From: Trachythela sp. YZ-2020
Lineage: Eukaryota; Cnidaria; Anthozoa; Malacalcyonacea; Clavulariidae
NCBI GenBank assembly: GCA_016169945.1
Contig: JADLSH010000273.1
Span: forward strand, 2,027,001-2,091,000
Reading direction: 5' to 3'
DNA length: 64,000 bases
Part shown: piece after piece, positions 44,277 to 56,080 of the stretch
How the letters are laid out: each line of letters starts with the position of its first letter
Numbering within the stretch: the first letter of the stretch is position 1
Position numbers and translations under genes: made by a program
The notes under the pieces: model-generated
What the model was told of the DNA's origin: nothing
The model's input: the letters and a program-made list of their open reading frames with translations, nothing else
Databases searched by the model: none

Positions 44277-45253
44277 TTGGGCGAAATAAAACATAATTTT
44301 GCGATGAATATGTTCGTTTTTTTAGGAGCAATTTCGCTCTCAGATATAGGGCGTGAAACAAAGAAAGATTCTGTTCTCTTTAAGCTATGTGAATGTGTTG
44401 AGAAGAGAAATTGGTCGGCTTATGCCAAAGACAAAAAGGCCATGCCTTTACGTAACGAAATGTCAGTATATGATGACCCTCTCAGGGGAAACCGTATATT
44501 TGTACCTACGTCATTGGAAAATAATATTTTGAAGTTAGCACATGAAACACATTTGGGTATTGTCAAAACCAAACAATTGCTTAGACAAAAGTTTTATTGG
44601 GTTGGAACGGATAAGGACATTGAGCAATTAGTTAAGAATTGTGACGTTTGTATAATCAATCAACCATTAAACGCAAATGTGCCTTTGCAAAATGTTCCAT
44701 TGCCCGAGGGCCCATGGAAAAAGGGCGCATTGTAGGTCCATTTGACGGCAAATATGTGGTCACATACATCGATTATTATTTCTCTTACCCAGAAGCGATA
44801 GTTGTTAAGGATATTTCTAGTCAAAACATCATCAGAGTCCTGTCTTCAATATTTTCTCGATTCGGGTATCCGGAAGAAATCGTGTCCGATAATGGCAAAC
44901 AATTTGTAAGTTCGGAATTTCAGATTTTTCCTAAATCTTGCGGCATTAAACATGTGCGATGTAGTCCGTATTTTCCCAGAAGTAACGGAAAGATTGAGCG
45001 TTTTCATAGATACCTCAAGAAGAATTTAAGGTCTGTTGTAGCGGAAGGCAAATCGTGGGAAGATTCGATGAGCCAAATACTCATGTCTTACCGGTCAACT
45101 CCTCATTTAGGAAGCGGCGAAACTCCCGTTAAGTTAATGTTTGGCAGAGAAATTCGAACGTTGCCGGAAATTAATTTGGAAAGCGGTAATAGAAAGTCGA
45201 AGAATAGTGTTCGCTTAAAATGCAAAACTTATCAGGCGCGTATGAAAAAATAG
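44277..45253 (+). pseudogene. Ty3/gypsy integrase
   Basis: Two overlapping frames. The first holds the HHCC zinc-binding domain: LAHETHLGIVKTKQLLRQKF and then VKNCDVC. A frame change near 44700 (LPEGPWKKG shared) leads to the second frame with the DDE core: VVTYIDYYFSYPEAIVV (first Asp), EEIVSDNGKQFVSSEF (second Asp) and PRSNGKIERFHRYLKKNLR (Glu). It continues with SWEDSMSQILMSYRSTPHL and stops at 45253. All three catalytic acids are present. The frameshift between the zinc-binding and catalytic domains and a stop after it make it inactive. Confidence 0.9.
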
Positions 45254-45723
45254 CATGATAGGAAATGGCATGTGTCCGAGCATAAATTCAAAGTGGAAGA
45301 TAATGTATTTATTCCAAATAGAGTGCAAGGTAAACTAGAATCGAAATTCTCGGATATCCCTATTATATCTCGGATATGCTATTAAGGAGCGCGTAGGGAA
45401 AGATTCGTTTTTGGTAGTAAATATTTCAAATGGGAAAGAGTATGTACGTAATCAAAATCATTTAAAGCATACCTTTCAAAGTATGAATAATGATTATAGA
45501 ATGGATGATAGGAATAGGACATATGTAGAATTAGATATCGATGATTCGGTAAATGAGGGTGAGCTTATCTCTAAAGAAAGAAGTTCTAACGATGTTGTAA
45601 CTAGTGGAAAAAATTGTAAAAAAATAGTAAAAATATTCCAAGTTTAGAAAATGAACAAACGAAACAAAATGATAAGCGAATGACGAGCAGATCAGCTCGT
45701 ATAGTAAAACCCAGTGAACTCTA
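45254..45723 (+). pseudogene. Ty3/gypsy integrase C-terminal region, degenerate
   Basis: After the stop the frame carries on as HDRKWHVSEHKFKVEDNVFI and, in another frame (45411-45647), FLVVNISNGKEYVRNQNHLK, the typical end of a gypsy integrase with an SH3-like fold. It is followed by a basic stretch (MTSRSARIVKPSEL) near 45680-45720. No chromodomain seen. Confidence 0.7.
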
Positions 45724-46700
45724 AGTAAGCTGGAACGCTTTTCTGATATGAAGTTATTTTTGATATAAATACTTAAAAAATACTTAAAATACAAAAACAA
45801 CCGCAATTTTGTAAAATACGAAAAAATTTCCTCGAAATTTTAAGTATTTCCTTACCTAAAGTCTTTTAGTTTTTATATCAAATAGAACTTTTAATAGCTT
45901 CAATTTCATATACAGCCCAATGTTCGGCGTTGAGTATTTCAACTCAAAACTCAGAAAAACTGAATTAAGCTGGCTTCAATCCCCCCCCCCTGCGTTAGCG
46001 TTCCAGTCTATTATAGTTCAATGGTAAAACCTAATAAAAAAGATGATTTTCTATGTAAATAGTTAGTAAGTACTTAAATTACAATAGAATTGATTATATC
46101 TAATATATATTATATTAATAATAGATTATATCTAATTGTCGTCAAGATGCAATATCGAAGCTGCTTTACCTGTCCATCGGCAAACAAAGTCTTTTTGGAG
46201 CAAATTTAAAATGCGACATTTTAGATATGATAGTAAACAAATTATTTACAATAGCAACTACTGTTGTGTTTCAACATGATCTGAAATTGAATTTTTCAAA
46301 CAATTTTTGTGTTTTAGGTATTTATATTAAACAACGGTCCGTCAGTTATAAGTATTGACGAAACAATTTTGTTATTTCTGTGTCTTTTTATGCTCTTTTT
46401 TCTCTAAATAGGCATGTTTAGAGGGAACGTTTGATAGTAAATCAGCAGCTCAAATTGCAGAAAATGCCATTTCTGGGCTTCAGATCTCAAAATTTCCTGG
46501 GAGGCATATCCTCGAACTCCCTAGTTTTAAAATGCCTTTCCCACGGTGAAATCTTTCCCCTAGCCTGAGTCAAGGCGTTGTAATAAAAAATCCTCGTCTG
46601 CGTAAAGATATACGGAATCCCAAAAGTTATGTGAAATTGACTTGTCAACTGGGAATGACCACACCCAGATATCACGCCCAATGATAAAGCTGAAATGTGC
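45645..46700. repeat. Duplicated block, copy 1 (gypsy 3' end and flank)
   Basis: Corresponds to 51945-52700, with shared words such as gaaaatgaacaaacgaaaca, gttagtaagtacttaaatta, gtttcaacatgatctgaaat and gcatgtttagagggaacgtt. A C-run insert near 45980 and small indels distinguish the copies. Confidence 0.8.
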
Positions 46701-47559
46701 CCCTTAAAAGCGTAAATTTAAGCGATTTTATTGAGACTAGAATCTCAGTTGGCACACGCTGATAGTTTGTTATAGGCTCCGGAAAGTACAGGGAAATCAC
46801 TACCAGTTAAAGCGCTTTGTCGTCAAAAGGATAAAATAAATCAATTCGTGGAGATGCAGGGGTCCATGCCTCCACTGGTGTAATCAACCAATTAAAGTGA
46901 AATCTTTCATTTCGTCCTCGCATCTCCACACTTTGGTAAACCCAGTGGCGAAAATAGGTGGGTGGGGATAATGCACAACCCTAACTTTACGAAAAATAGA
47001 CAGTTACTTTAAGACGAAAAATAGACCATATTTTGACCTGAAACGGCTAAAAGCAGCCGACTTTGAGTGCAAATGGGAGGTTTGTCTATAATTTAGAATG
47101 TTTTGTCGGAAATTTTGGAGGTTTTCCCTCCCCCCCCAACCAGAAACAAGTCAGTTCCACAGCTTTCCCCCCGTGCCCATGCGATAAGGCGGTGTTAATG
47201 TGTATTAAATATATTAATCGACGTCAACCAGCAAACAGGCGTTAGTCTTATATATGTCTTCTATTTGAGTATTCTTATATTGTTTTGAGTATTCTTATAT
47301 TCCAAGCAAGGTCGAGTATACCAGAAAATGGATACGAAACCAACCTCGATGGCGACGCAAATAATGTACGCGAAAAGAAGCATATATCTTCGCTTCTCTT
47401 GGTCAAGAATTTCTTCTCAATTTCGCCCTATTCACTTGAGCTGAACTATTTTGTCCATATAAAGATGCATAGATTACTATTAACTACATTAAAGTTGTCA
47501 TTTTCCGCAATAATTTTAGAAAAGCATCGATGCAGAAATCTCCAGGTTTGGCTCTCAAT
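46701..47559. other. Non-coding stretch
   Basis: No supported gene. Contains an imperfect inverted pair around gtggagatgcaggggtccat (46849) and catctccacac (46921), and a C-run near 47130. Confidence 0.35.
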
Positions 47560-47852
47560 CTCAAGGTTTTTAGTCCTGTCAAATCAAATTGAAAGAATAC
47601 AGAAAATAGCCCTTCGCATGCTTTACCCAGAAGATAATAATGGTGTCGCATTACAAATAACAGGCTGCAATCCTTGGCGGACAGAAGGGATAGACTATGT
47701 AGATAACTTTTTAACTCGGTATCTCTTGACAACGACCACAAATTAGTCGACTTATTACCGCCAATTAATTCACACAATATTAATCTTAGATCTAGCTCAA
47801 AATATGAATTGCCAGTTTTAAAGACGAACCAGAACATTGTATCCAGTTTGAC
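47560..47852 (+). pseudogene. LINE C-terminal fragment
   Basis: LSNQIERIQKIALRMLYPED is the characteristic helix of LINE ORF2 C-termini. In shifted frames it is followed by HKLVDLLPPINSHNINLRSS and KYELPVLKTNQNIVSS. Several frame changes; no RT left. Confidence 0.7.
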
Positions 47853-48186
47853 CTGATATGTATTATAACGTTACCTTGGCCAAGTGTTTTGGAATTACTA
47901 AATGGCGTTAAATTTGATATAAATTAACATTTCATTTTCAAATGAACGGACCATAATTCTACTGGAATGGCTTTAAAGCCGGGCGAATTTTACCAGATAT
48001 AAAGCGCTTTCACGTGATCAATATCTGAAGATTTTTGTTATTTAAGAATGCATAATATGGATATGAGTCCCCCATTCTAAGTTTGTTTTACTCATTACAA
48101 GATATTTTGGACAAAACGGCGCCCATTCTATGAATAAATTATCTCCATAGCTGAATATTGCGTCGTAATTTCTTAGAATTTCTGAA

Positions 48187-48329
48187 AACAAACAAACAAA
48201 CAAACAAACAAACAAACAAACAAACAAACAAACAAACAAACAAACAAACAAACAAACAAACAAACAAACAAACAAGCAAACAAACAAACAAACAAACAAA
48301 CAAATAAACAAACAAACAAACAAACAAAC
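48187..48329. repeat. (CAAA)n microsatellite
   Basis: About 143 bp of nearly pure aaac units with few interruptions (aagc near 48275, aaat near 48303). Translations as repeated VCLF are artefacts. Confidence 0.98.
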
Positions 48330-48589
48330 TTCGTATTGGTATTGTCGGGAAATTAGATTGTCGTTTTTACTGCTCAAGGTGTGAACATGCGTTTAGATGA
48401 GCAAAAAATGCTATTACAATTTTTTTTGAAATATTTGGATGAAGAAAATATCGTGCCAGGTAAAGTGTTAAATTTTTCGACTATTCGTAACATTCGTAGG
48501 CTAATTATATGCGAATATGAAAGTAAGGATAATAGTTAATTACTTATTATTAGATATGCATATACATGCAAATAATGATACGAGAGGGC

Positions 48590-48598
48590 TATAAAAGG
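48590..48598 (+). promoter_or_regulatory. TATA box candidate
   Basis: TATAAAAGG, about 100 bases upstream of an ATG with an open frame to a GT donor. Fits either a host promoter or the R region of an LTR. Confidence 0.5.
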
Positions 48599-48697
48599 CG
48601 AAATCTATGGTCAAAAGCACCATTCTCGCTCAGTTCTCCAGCGAATAAAGCAGTGACTAGACGGACGACTTGGACGTACGACCCACGTGATTTTCCA

Positions 48698-48829
48698 ATG
48701 GCGGAAGTTCTGTTTCCAGAAGACCCCCAACGTGAACAAGCAGAGCCCAGCATAGTGCTGCCAGAACCAGAACCAGCTGCAGCTGTAGTAAACCAAGATT
48801 TACCTGTGCAACAGGACGGAGAACTTGAG
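48698..48829 (+). CDS. Possible first coding exon of an unknown short protein
   Basis: From the ATG the frame reads MAEVLFPEDPQREQAEPSIV and then a Pro/Glu/Ala-rich segment up to DGELE, followed directly by a GT donor (gaggtaacc) in phase 0. It is acidic, with no signal peptide or domain I recognise. A TATA box lies about 100 bases upstream. No matching acceptor exon was identified; tandem repeats follow. It could be a host gene start or the leader of an LTR element that includes the Bel/Pao parts downstream. Confidence 0.3.
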
Positions 48830-48894
48830 GTAACCATACATATTGTTGCTTACAAACATTTCTAAATCGTTCTTTATACCTGTAACATGCTTCC

Positions 48895-49290
48895 TTCGAT
48901 AGGAAGGTCCGTTGCATGACTTCACATTATGTCTGGTTCTATTGACTAGTGTACACATGAGATTAACTGATACTTATGGTGATTTCTCACCAATAACTCA
49001 GCAATGACTCCCGTGGCGAGATGGTTCGTCGGATGATTTCAGATAATGTTTGAATGTATTGTGCACAGGAGATTTATATTTACGGTGATTTCTCACCGGT
49101 TTATCTGTAGAATGATTCCTTCGACGGGATGGTTGGTTGGTTGATTTCAGATAATGTTTGACTGTATTGTGTATGCACAGGAGAGTTATAGTTACGGTGA
49201 TTTCTCACGAATTTTGTCTGTAGAATCACTAGAATGATTCCCTCGGCGAGATGGTTCGTTGGATGACTTCAGATAATATGTGAATGTTAT
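48895..49290. repeat. Tandem repeat, about four units of 90-130 bp
   Basis: Units share acggtgatttctcac, agaatgattcc-tcggcgagatggttcgttgg and ttcagataatgtttgaatgt, with the first unit most diverged. Located between the TATA-box exon and the Bel/Pao gag remnant. Confidence 0.75.
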
Positions 49291-49706
49291 TCTATACCAG
49301 TGTATAAAGTGCATTATTGATTTGATGTTGGTTTGCATTCCTAAGTAAAACCTTTTGGTGTTTGGTTGGCTTATTTCAATTCAGCAATGTTTTAAAACAG
49401 TTTTTGAATGATTGCGTTTGAATAAAAGACCTATTCTACGCGATTTGTTCCTTTGATTATTGTTAAGGTTAACACGTTGGAGTGATTTTGCGGCTCATTG
49501 CCTTCAGTATACAAGTTGACTAAATGCCTGAAGCATTTAGTTAGCCTTATGAATAAGGTTAATTTCTGCATCCGTGTCTAACCGTAAAGTGAACGAATGC
49601 GAACGTTGTTTGGCAAGGGGCGGGATGGGATGAATGATAGGTTTACGTGCTAATACTGAAGAAATACTGAGGCTTGTTCCCTATCCCTTTTTCTTAGTCT
49701 AGACCT

Positions 49707-50115
49707 TTGTCAGAGTTTAACCGTTACGAAGCTTTAGAGATGGTTGACGCTATACAACGCTGCGCTATGATAATAGATGTGATAAGGAGGCGTACTATCG
49801 TTTGGTGTATCAAACTGCGCGTGACAAGCTTTATTTACCAACTACACATTTTCGTAGTTTATATACTGCTTCGTCTGCAGGGCGATAAAAATTATGAAAA
49901 GGCGTGCGAGGCAGTGTCTAAAGTTGAAAAGAGTTATGATCGTAAAACACGCGACGCAAGACCGACAGGAACCATGTTCCCGACGAGAACTGGACGTTTC
50001 GCATCGATTCCGTTCAGGCACGTGCTTTTACTGTCATAGGCCAGGACATTTTAAAGCAAATTGTAATAAGATAAAGAGCGATTTACAAGCAAAGGATACA
50101 AAGGAAAATAAGTAA
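49707..50115 (+). pseudogene. Retroelement gag remnant with zinc knuckle
   Basis: One frame contains GDKNYEKACEAVSKVEKSYD, and the overlapping frame ends with CFYCHRPGHFKANCNKIKSD, a CCHC zinc knuckle, before a stop at 50115. Probably the gag end of the Bel/Pao element whose integrase follows. Frame changes around 49800-49950 break it. The protease and reverse transcriptase expected between gag and integrase are missing, so the element is internally deleted. Confidence 0.65.
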
Positions 50116-50289
50116 AGGAACAAAATATCACAATAGTAATAATAATAAAAAAAAGCAAACGTGTGCATTACAAGAACTCGAAATTAGTAGACTAATCTAA
50201 CAAGAAAAATATGTTAACGGATGAAAATATTTATTAAAAATTTCCTGCTGTTGTTTCTGAGCATATACTAGATTGTGCTGCATGTCAGA

Positions 50290-51646
50290 AACTTCTGTAC
50301 TGTCAGGAACTGGGTCTGAGCTGTTATCTCTCTGCTGGCTTGTCGGGGTTTTCCCTGAAATCTGTTTTTCTGCTTTGCAGAAACATATATTTTGGCGCGC
50401 AAATGTCTACGGAGATCATCAAGAATGACATGGACGAATACAAGAATCACCCTTACCCTATGACACGAAATTCCCTATCCTTTTACCAAGTGACCACTAT
50501 TTTACGAGATTAGTTGTTCTGCGGAGTCACGAACAAGTCATGCAAAATGGGGTTCGAGAAACCTTGACACAAGTTCGTTCCAAGTATTGGATAACAAAGG
50601 GTCGACAAGTCGTGAAAAAGATTTTTTCGAAATGTACCATTTGTAGAAGGTTAGAAGGCCCACCTTACGGGAACCCAGAAACACCACCATCACCTGAGTT
50701 CCGTTTGAGCAATGACTTTGCCTTTTCCAAGATCGGCGTCGATTATGCAGGTCCAATGTACGTGAAGGACATATATAGCCAATCAAAAGACATGCACGAG
50801 GTCTTCATATCTTTGTACACCTGTTCAAGCAGTAGAGCCTTACATTTGCATTTGGTTCCGGACATGTCAAGCGAAGCCTTTGTTAGAAGTTTAGAGCGGT
50901 TCATTGGAAGACGGGGAATCCCTGCACTGATAATTTCGGACAATGGAAAAACATTCAAAGGTCAAGAAGTTAGAAACTTTAAATGGCGATATATTGTGGA
51001 AAAATCCCCTTGGTGGGGAGGCTTTTACGAAAGAATGGTAAGAAGCGTTAAGCGATGTCTGAAGAAAGTCTTGCGCAATGCTAGATTTACGTACGAAGAA
51101 CTTCTGACATTATTAATTCGAGTAGAAGGAGTCCTGAACTCTAGACCACTAACTAACGTATACCCAGATCAAAATGAACCATTAACACGTTCACATTTAG
51201 TGTTAGGTAAGCGAATACTTACGGTTCCAGCGCAAGAAGATTTCGACGCAGAAGACGAAGGAAGAAACGAACTGTTGAAGAGAGACAAGTACCTTAGGAA
51301 TGTTTTTGAACATTTTTGGAAATGGCGGAAATCGGAGTATTTGGCGCAATTGCGCGAACATCACCGACCAAGCAAGAAGGACGGCGTAGAAGTCAACGTT
51401 GGAGATGTTGTTTTGATCCAGGAAGACAACGTCAAAAGATTAAATTGGCCTATAGCGGTGACAGAGAGCTTACTAAAAGGGAGAGACGGAAACTTCCGAG
51501 CTGCAACAGTAAGAATGTTCAATAAAGCCGGAAAACGCGCGACAACAAGAAGAGCGGTACAAAGATTATATCCTATTGAAGTGAAAGATAGTGAACGTGG
51601 ACATGAAGATCAAACAACCGAGTGTCCAATTACGTTTGTTGAATGA
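50290..51646 (+). pseudogene. Bel/Pao integrase with DUF5641-type C-terminus
   Basis: A 368-codon open frame starts at 50540. The zinc-binding part is present (VRETLTQVRSKYWI, SKCTICRRLEG), though the first His-containing stretch is altered. The DDE core shows FSKIGVDYAGPMYVKD (Asp), ALIISDNGKTFKGQEV (Asp) and PWWGGFYERMVRSVKRCLKK (Glu). The C-terminal domain typical of Bel/Pao follows: HFWKWRKSEYLAQLREHHRP, VNVGDVVLIQEDNVKRLNWP and KGRDGNFRAATVR. It ends in TGA. From about 50298 upstream the sequence matches the second copy at 54985. This integrase could still encode protein, but the polymerase is absent. Confidence 0.85.
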
Positions 51647-51752
51647 GCAGTTGAAGAAAACATGGACTGAACTGTATGTACTGAAATAATTTAATTGTTG
51701 TTGTTGTTTAGTTATGTTGACAGATACTTCTGATCTGTCAAGGTGGGGAGTA

Positions 51753-51944
51753 TGTATAATTATACACATAACGAGACTGTCTCGCGCGATCCACGCGTGA
51801 CGTGTGAACACTTGTTCAGAATGTAGAGTGCAGAGTTGAGAACAGAACATAAAAACATTTTGTATTACTTATATTTTATTCAATTTATACTTGTTATCAT
51901 TAAATATTCATTATTATAAAGAGTCAAGATCTTATTTTACAACA
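51753..51944 (+). repeat. 3' LTR of the Bel/Pao element
   Basis: A purine-rich tract (aaggtggggagta) precedes TG at 51753. The candidate LTR starts tgtataattatacacataac and ends ttacaaca at about 51944, where sequence of the duplicated gypsy block begins. No matching 5' LTR is present in the window, so the boundaries are by pattern only. Confidence 0.6.
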
Positions 51945-52700
51945 GAAAATGAACAAACGAAACAAAACGATAAGCGAGTGACGAGCAGATCAGGTCGAAT
52001 AGTAAAACCTAATAAAAAAGTTGATTTTCTTTATTTTCTATGTAAATAGTTAGTAAGTACTTAAATTACAATAGAATTGATTATATCTAAATTCCAGGAG
52101 ATATGCTGCATAGTTAGTAGACTGGTGACCAATGACGTCATCATACGAATGTATATCAGCGTGTAACCACTCATTAATAAAGGCATTATATTACAAGTCC
52201 ACGTGTAGCACTGACTTCCCGACACTACAATTACTATATAATGCAATTGTTGTCAAGATGTAATATCGAAGCTGCTTTACCGATCCATCGGCAAACAAAG
52301 TCTTTTCGGAGCAAATTTAAAATGCGGCATTTTAGATATGATAGTAAACAAATGATTTACAATAGCAACTACTGTTGTGTTTCAACATGATCTGAAATTG
52401 AATTTTTCAAACTATTTTTGTGTTTTAGGTAATTATATTAAACAACGGTGCGTCAGTTATAAATATTGACAAAACAATTTTGTTATTTCTGTGTCTTTTT
52501 ATGCTCTTTTTTCTCTAAATAGGCATGTTTAGAGGGAACGTTTGATAGTAAATCAGCAGCTCAAATTGTAAATGCCATTCTCTAATGCAAATTTCAAAAT
52601 GCCTCAGTTTTAAACTGCCTTTCCCCACGCAGACATCTTTCCAGCCTGAGTTGTTGGCAAGCTGTCATACAAAACCTCGTCTGCATAGATTATTCTTCTG
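51945..52700. repeat. Duplicated block, copy 2 (gypsy 3' end and flank)
   Basis: Matches 45645-46700. Between about 52098 and 52245 it holds an extra piece (gctgcatagttagtagactg ... acaagtccacgtgtagcac) that recurs at about 56880-57010. Confidence 0.75.
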
Positions 52701-52719
52701 GTGATTACCTTTATCACAA

Positions 52720-54984
52720 CATTAAAGGGGGTTATCGATATTATATTTACATTTGCAATATCGTATCTATTGTGAATATAAAATGATAGACGGCATAATA
52801 TACCAGTTAGTCGATCTGCTCGTGTCCTTTATATTTACTTGGACTTCATAATTTATAAAACCACAGCATTGTTACTTTATAAACAATTTGCAGCCAGAAA
52901 CGGATCAGAATTATAACCAACACGGCGAATAAGTGATATTACGAAACCAACATGACGCTTGGCGATATTTTCGCTTCGTGTCTGTACCAGGTTATGTGAA
53001 TTATGTTAATTAATATTGACGGACATTTACGCTATGGTCTATCGTCACTAATAGTTATGGAACGCCACAGTCCAAAATTATTAATGTTAATTATATCATA
53101 TCGCGACCACAAATGTCATTATATACAAATAATTTATTAACGAATACAGCATATATCAAATCGTTCGCAGGTAAAACGTTCAAAGGACTGTTTAGATTCT
53201 GAAAGATCGGTTCCGTTTTCTGATTGAGTGCGCGGTCAGTGGTGCATGTGCGATCCAAGATTGCCAGTCATTGAATCAAATACAATGAGAAGTCTTATAA
53301 TAAGGAATGGAATTAATGCATTGAAGAAGGTCGTTCATATTGGTGGGATAAGAAATTTCATTATTATGAACCGATGTTATGTAATGGCTAATCACTACCG
53401 GGTCAAAAGTTCTCAATAGATATTGATTCTGTGATTCTACAGCTAGGGCCGGTGTGAGAGCAAAACAGAATCTTGATTCAAATGTAGACTTTGGAAAGAA
53501 TAGAGCAGTAAAGTTTATATGAGCTATATTCATTCGGAAAAGCTTAGCTATTCAGCTTGCTAACGGTGGATACCTTTAAATTTGAACGATTGGTTCATTT
53601 AAAACTTATTTTTAAGCGACTGAGACTGGAGAATCAGAAAACTGAGACACAAACAAATGTCCCGAAAATGTGGCTCATCCATCCAAAAATCGATTAATGG
53701 ATTCACATTATTATATACTAAAATTCACTTGTACTTAATGAATATATGGGTGGTTGAAGAAGGAACTGGGGTGAAGATTAGTGGAACTAATATTTATACT
53801 CATCAACCCAAAGACTCATTCCCAGCCTTATGTTTCATCCCGCGGGTGTATACATGAGACTTCTAGGAGAGAGACTAAATGCTGGTCATTGAAGATGATT
53901 GGTAAATAGCGTCATTCGATTACTGAGCAAATTGCATTCGTATTCGCACGTGTCCGGACAACTTTGAACTTGATCAGAGATATTTTGTTGTGAATTTAGT
54001 GGTGTTGACAGGCTTTTCCTAATTTGTTGCGCAGAGTTGAAACAAACCTCGTTAATGCTGTCTCATTAACTTAAATTTATACATCAGATCTATAAATTGG
54101 CTAGCACTGAGTTTTTCTTGCAGATAACCGATCAAATCAAGTAACTACAGCTTGCTGCCTTATATACTTTTAATTGCCATTCAACCTTTCTACACAATGG
54201 TGCGACTCTTTAACAGTTTGAGCGCGGTTGCGCCCACCAACTACAATTTCGTTTATATACAATTAACTTGGCGGCGCTGTGCGAAAGACAGTGCACGGAG
54301 ATTGTTTTATTTTTTTGATCGATTTGGGAATATAAACAATTACACAGCCTGATATCTTTTAAAAACGATTTTTAAATACTTTCAGTACTTTTTCGTGATA
54401 ACAACAGTATTAAAGTTTAAAACAAAAATCAATAATTCCAAAACGCGACTAAGAAATAACATAATTATGTTCTACTAAATATTCTTTGTGCCATTATTGC
54501 TTATGCTTAAAGATACAAATAACCACTTATAGAAAGAGAAATAAAGGAGTTTAAAATGCTTAAATTATTTTTGCTGATTAATATTTTGAAAATTATTTAC
54601 ATAAAAAGGAGTGGTTCTGTTTTATTTTTCCGTCCGCTCTCGATGGTTGCTGGCATGACTTAGCCTTATTAGGAGCTTCGTTGCGCCATGCGTCGTCAGA
54701 GCAAAGCGTCTTTTCATCTCTGAGATCGTGGGTTCAATTCCCGCTGGGAAACTCACACACTTATGAAAAGAGCGTCCACGCCTACCGAAAATTGTGTTTT
54801 CTCCTGGTGCTTAGTTCAGGAAGCGTTGACATGGTGGGTTTGGATAGTCCCCAAACCAAATTTCATCGTAGCTGTGCTCTGTGATCGAGAGATGAGTCAT
54901 ACGGTGTCAGCCAGATGCGCTTTAATAGTTTCCTCGACTCGACTGCCGAGCTGCGTCCTTCGTAATTCAGCTCGGCTGTCAAAC
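52720..54984 (+). pseudogene. PAN-pentraxin relative B, first part (only the PAN exon left)
   Basis: This block is colinear with 57760-60210. The PAN exon remnant starts after an acceptor at 53171 and runs to about 53385. It begins with the sequence encoding the first PAN cysteine but carries the four-base insertion in gtgcatgtgcgatcc seen also in copy C, plus further indels. Exon 1 and intron 1 are missing compared with copy C. A family A SINE is at 54672-54960. At about 54985 the block is joined to Bel/Pao sequence, and the last pentraxin exon remnant follows at 55938-56080. Non-functional. Confidence 0.75.
54672..54960 (+). mobile_element. tRNA-derived SINE (family A)
   Basis: gagatcgtgggttcaattcc is the B-box region. 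Equivalent in position to the copies at 33269 and 59899 of the sister blocks. Confidence 0.7.
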
Positions 54985-55935
54985 TGGTCAGAACTGGGTC
55001 TGAGCTGTTATCTCTCTGCTCGCTTGTCGGGGTTTTCCCTGAACCTGTTTTTCTGCTTTGCAGAAACATAGATTTTGGCCTTGGGAAGTTGATAAAAATT
55101 TTTAAGCGCAAATGTCTACGGAGATCATCAAGAATGACATGGACGAATACAAGAATCACCCTTACCCTATGACACGAAATTCCCTATCCTTTTACCAAGT
55201 GACCACTATTTTACGAGATTACGAATTCTGCGGAGTCACGAACAAGTCATGCAAAAATGGGGGTTCGAGAAACCTTGACACAAGCTCGTCCTGAAGTATT
55301 GATAACAAAGGGTCGACAAGTCGAAAAAGATTTTTCTTGAAATGTACCATTTGTAGAAGGTTAGAAGGCCCACCTTACGGAACCCAGGAACACCACCATT
55401 ACCTGAGTTCCGTTTGACAATGACTTTGTTTTTCCAAGATCGGCGTCGATTATGCATAATCCAATGTACGTGAAGGAATATATATAGCCAATCAGTGACA
55501 TGCACGAGGTTCTGGTATCTTTGTACAATCTGTTCAAGCAGTAGAGCCTCATATTTGAATTTGTTCCGACATGCTGCCAAGCCTTTGTTGAAGTTTAGAG
55601 CGGTTCATTGGAAGACGGGGGAACCTCACTGATAATTGACAATAACATCTAAAGGTCAAGTAGTTAGAAACTTTAAAATGGCGATATATTGTGGAAAAAA
55701 TCCTGGTGGGGAGGCTTTTTACGAAAGAATGGTAAGCAGCGTTAAGCGATGTCTGATGAAAGTCTTGCGCAATGCTAGATTTACGTACGAAGAACTTCTG
55801 ACATTATTAATTCGAGTAGAAGGAGTCCTAAACTCGACCACTAACTTACGTATACCCAGATGAAGATGAACCATTAACACGTTCACATTTAGTGTTAGGT
55901 AAGCGAATACTTACGGTTCCAGCGCATGGAAGGAT
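54985..55935 (+). pseudogene. Second Bel/Pao integrase copy, shattered
   Basis: Nucleotide match to 50298-51240 with many one- to ten-base losses. Examples: the shared cgcaaatgtctacggagatc at 55109, shortened versions of the Asp boxes, and an intact stretch encoding MVSSVKRCLMKVLRNARFTY at about 55729. It stops at agcgca (about 55926). Random small deletions, not coherent drift, dominate. Confidence 0.85.
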
Positions 55936-55937
55936 TT

Positions 55938-56080
55938 CTTACAGAAGACGTAGAAATTACCGTATATGTTTTGACTAATATCAACGTCATATGAATGGTG
56001 ATGTTCAGAAACATTGGAAATGACAGCGGAAATCAGGTGTATGTTCGGGTTGTAGAACAGCCGAGCTGTAATGGACAAGA
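55938..56080 (+). pseudogene. PAN-pentraxin relative B, last exon remnant
   Basis: Matches the end of the pentraxin exon of the intact gene (36322-36455). Shared words are cttacagaa, cgtatgaatggtgatgt-like, tgttcgggttgt and agcc-agttgtaa-like. It is joined directly to the truncated Bel copy. Confidence 0.65.

Noticed and set aside
48042..48377. Open frames with repeated VCLF residues
   Set aside because: Translation of a (CAAA)n microsatellite, not a protein.
48589..48917. Three minus-strand frames over the acidic exon
   Set aside because: Composition follows from the complement of the Pro/Glu-rich plus-strand codons; no splice or domain support.
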